NCBI GenBank assembly: GCA_946405565.1
Contig: CAMJHU010000102.1
Location: 1 to 6,939 of the forward strand
Reading direction: 5' to 3'
Length of the DNA: 6,939 bases
From: an uncultured Clostridia bacterium
Lineage (GTDB): Bacteria; Bacillota; Clostridia; Oscillospirales; Acutalibacteraceae
Part shown: positions 5,464-6,939 of the stretch, piece after piece
Layout: each line of letters begins with the position of its first letter
How positions within the stretch are numbered: the stretch's first letter is position 1
Notes under the pieces: model-generated
Database searches by the model: none
The model's input: the letters and a program-made list of their open reading frames with translations, nothing else
Told to the model about the DNA's origin: nothing
Position numbers and translations under genes: made by a program

Positions 5464-5788
5464 AAAGTAAATCGACCATTTAAACCGTTGAAGCGGAGAT
5501 AACGGCGGCGATGCCCTTACAGAGAGTCTGTGGTGCTGAAAGTCAGGCAGGAAACACACCGTCAAATGGACCGCGGAGGGCGCAGGGAAATATGCTGTTC
5601 CGTATGGATGGCATAGAGTATGCTGCGACGTGAGGGCATACGTCAGTTGCCGGGGATATGTCGGTATCCCGCAAAGCGTGCGGCTTATGCCGTGAATCAA
5701 GGTGGCACCGCGGATATTTTCCAGCTTTAGACTGCAATATTCGTCCTTGACAGAAGCAATGAATCATTCTTCTGTCAGGGATTTTTTT
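5464..5788 (+). promoter_or_regulatory. Tryptophan T-box riboswitch
   Basis: The leader reads the charging state of tRNA-Trp. Stem I is recognisable: GCGG (5493-5496) pairs with CCGC (5571-5574), and ACGG (5502-5505) pairs with CCGT (5559-5562). Between them is the specifier loop AGATA / CAAATGGA, in which TGG (5567-5569) is the Trp codon followed by the usual A. AGAGAG (5521-5526) and GGTGCTGAAAG (5532-5542) match the conserved upper stem I elements. The T-box AAGGTGGCACCGCG (5699-5712) is near consensus. Its TGGC bulge (5703-5706) would pair with a tRNA ending GCCA, fitting the G73 discriminator of bacterial tRNA-Trp. TCAAGG (5697-5702) pairs with CCTTGA (5745-5750) in the antiterminator, which competes with the terminator. 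The exact 5' end is predicted from the promoter. Confidence 0.95.
5744..5788 (+). terminator. T-box intrinsic terminator
   Basis: TCCTTGACAGAAG (5744-5756) pairs with CTTCTGTCAGGGA (5769-5781) over 13 positions with one G-U, followed by seven T residues (5782-5788). Its 5' arm shares CCTTGA with the antiterminator, so only one of the two structures can form. With charged tRNA-Trp the terminator forms and trpE is off. Confidence 0.95.
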
Positions 5789-5818
5789 GTGTCCTGAAAA
5801 CCCATAGGAGGCGATTAT

Positions 5819-6939
5819 ATGAAAATCCGACCGGAACTTGCATCCGTTCTCAAAGAAGCCGAAAACGGAAACTACCGCGTCATACCGGTGAGCTGCGAAA
5901 TACTCTCCGACTTTCTCACCCCCATCGAAGCCATGCGCATTCTCAAAAACGTCTCGGCGCACTGCTATCTGCTGGAATCGGCGCAGCAGGGTGAAAAATG
6001 GGGACGCTACACCTTTCTGGGCTACGACCCTCAAATGGAGATCACCTGCGTGGACGGACAGATGAAGGTCAATCATCTGAGCCTTTCCACCGACCGTCCC
6101 TCCGACGTGCTGCGGCAGATTCTCGCGGATTACAAAAGTCCGCGTCTCGACTATCTGCCCTCCTTTACCGGCGGATTGGTGGGATACTTCTCCTACGACT
6201 ACCTCTTCTACAGTGAACCCACCGCGCGCCGTCAGACCGAGGATTCCGAAGGCTTCAAGGATTTGGACCTCATGCTGTTCGACAAGGTGATCGCCTTCGA
6301 CCATATGCGGCAGAAAATCATTCTGATTGTCAATATGCGGCTTGCGGACGGGGAAACCGGCTACAACAAAGCGGTACTGGAGCTGCGTCAGATGGTTGAC
6401 CTCCTGCGACATGGCAACTGCAAAACCGAACCGCCCGGAAAACTGACCGGCAACATCACCCCGCTCTTCGACAGGGAACGTTTCTGCGGGATGGTGGAAC
6501 GCGCCAAGCAGTATATCCGGGAGGGCGACATCTTCCAGATCGTGCTGTCCAACCGGCTGTCCGCGCCCTTTGAGGGCAGTCTGTTCCACACCTACCGCGT
6601 CCTGCGCACCATCAACCCTTCGCCCTATATGTTCTACTTCTCCGGCACCGACGTGGAAGTGGCAGGCGCTTCCCCCGAAACGCTGGTCAAACTGGAAAAC
6701 GGCGAACTCCACACCTTTCCGCTGGCGGGAACCCGTCCCAGAGGACGCACCGACGCGGAGGACAAGGCGCTTGAAACCGAACTGCTCGCCGACGAGAAGG
6801 AACTTGCGGAGCACAACATGCTGGTGGATCTAGGGCGAAACGACCTGGGGCGTATCAGCCGATTCGGCACGGTGGAGGTGGAGAAGCTACACTCCATCGA
6901 ACGTTTCTCCCACGTCATGCACATCGGAAGCACCGTGCG
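5819..6939 (+). CDS. trpE: Anthranilate synthase component I, partial (C-terminus beyond right edge)
   Basis: TrpE converts chorismate to anthranilate with ammonia supplied by the TrpG glutaminase, the first step of tryptophan synthesis. 373 codons are present; the usual length is near 490, so about the last quarter is missing. The N-terminal domain (1-170) carries LLES (51-54), and the chorismate-binding domain carries NPSPYM (266-271); together these form the Trp feedback site, so the enzyme should be inhibited by tryptophan. Catalytic-domain signatures are IREGDIFQ (233-240), GASPE (283-287), PLAGTRPRG (301-309) and DEKELAEHNMLVDLGRNDLGR spread over 325-345. These favour TrpE over PabB, and the Trp-specific T-box upstream settles it. 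ATG 5819 has AGGAGG (5806-5811) 7 nt upstream. It is probably the first gene of a trp operon continuing to the right. Confidence 0.97.
   Translation, partial: MKIRPELASVLKEAENGNYRVIPVSCEILSDFLTPIEAMRILKNVSAHCYLLESAQQGEKWGRYTFLGYDPQMEITCVDGQMKVNHLSLSTDRPSDVLRQILADYKSPRLDYLPSFTGGLVGYFSYDYLFYSEPTARRQTEDSEGFKDLDLMLFDKVIAFDHMRQKIILIVNMRLADGETGYNKAVLELRQMVDLLRHGNCKTEPPGKLTGNITPLFDRERFCGMVERAKQYIREGDIFQIVLSNRLSAPFEGSLFHTYRVLRTINPSPYMFYFSGTDVEVAGASPETLVKLENGELHTFPLAGTRPRGRTDAEDKALETELLADEKELAEHNMLVDLGRNDLGRISRFGTVEVEKLHSIERFSHVMHIGSTV

Noticed and set aside
5543..6814. 423-codon open frame on the minus strand
   Set aside because: It is the antisense of trpE and of the T-box leader. The plus strand has clear TrpE motifs and a ribosome binding site, and the minus frame shows no recognisable domain.

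Overview
The window reads as chromosomal DNA of a Gram-positive, clostridia-like bacterium of intermediate GC. The reasons are strong AGGAGG ribosome binding sites, sigma-A type promoters, a tryptophan T-box leader ahead of trpE, membrane-anchored XRE regulators, and a Firmicutes-style lipoprotein. I cannot name a genus; an Oscillospiraceae-like gut member is an inference.

Layout. Positions 1-2991 hold a tight five-gene minus-strand operon: TetR regulator, small four-helix membrane protein, membrane-anchored S41 peptidase homologue, GyrI/AraC-type effector-binding protein, and a lipoprotein cut by the left edge. Genes are joined by two ATGA overlaps and gaps of 5 and 13 nt. Its promoter (TTGACA-17-TATAAT) carries two inverted copies of a 16-bp GTGA...-type site, which suggests TetR autoregulation. 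The operon resembles a small-molecule or envelope-stress response module, but its function is unknown. Positions 3008-4366 hold a second minus-strand unit, a PAP2-type membrane phosphatase followed by a GNAT acetyltransferase, behind a promoter overlapped by a 32-bp near-perfect palindrome. Positions 4401-5006 encode a membrane-anchored XRE regulator. Positions 5078-5287 hold a decayed remnant of a YjdF-like (DUF2992) gene with an in-frame TAG.

From 5429 the plus strand carries a promoter, a T-box leader of about 350 nt with a UGG (Trp) specifier and a terminator, and then trpE, which runs off the right edge. Uncharged tRNA-Trp should stabilise the antiterminator and switch on anthranilate synthesis. 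No mobile element, CRISPR array, tRNA or rRNA gene was seen. The best candidates for new biology are the TetR-controlled five-gene operon, including its unassigned membrane protein, and the palindrome in front of the PAP2 gene.
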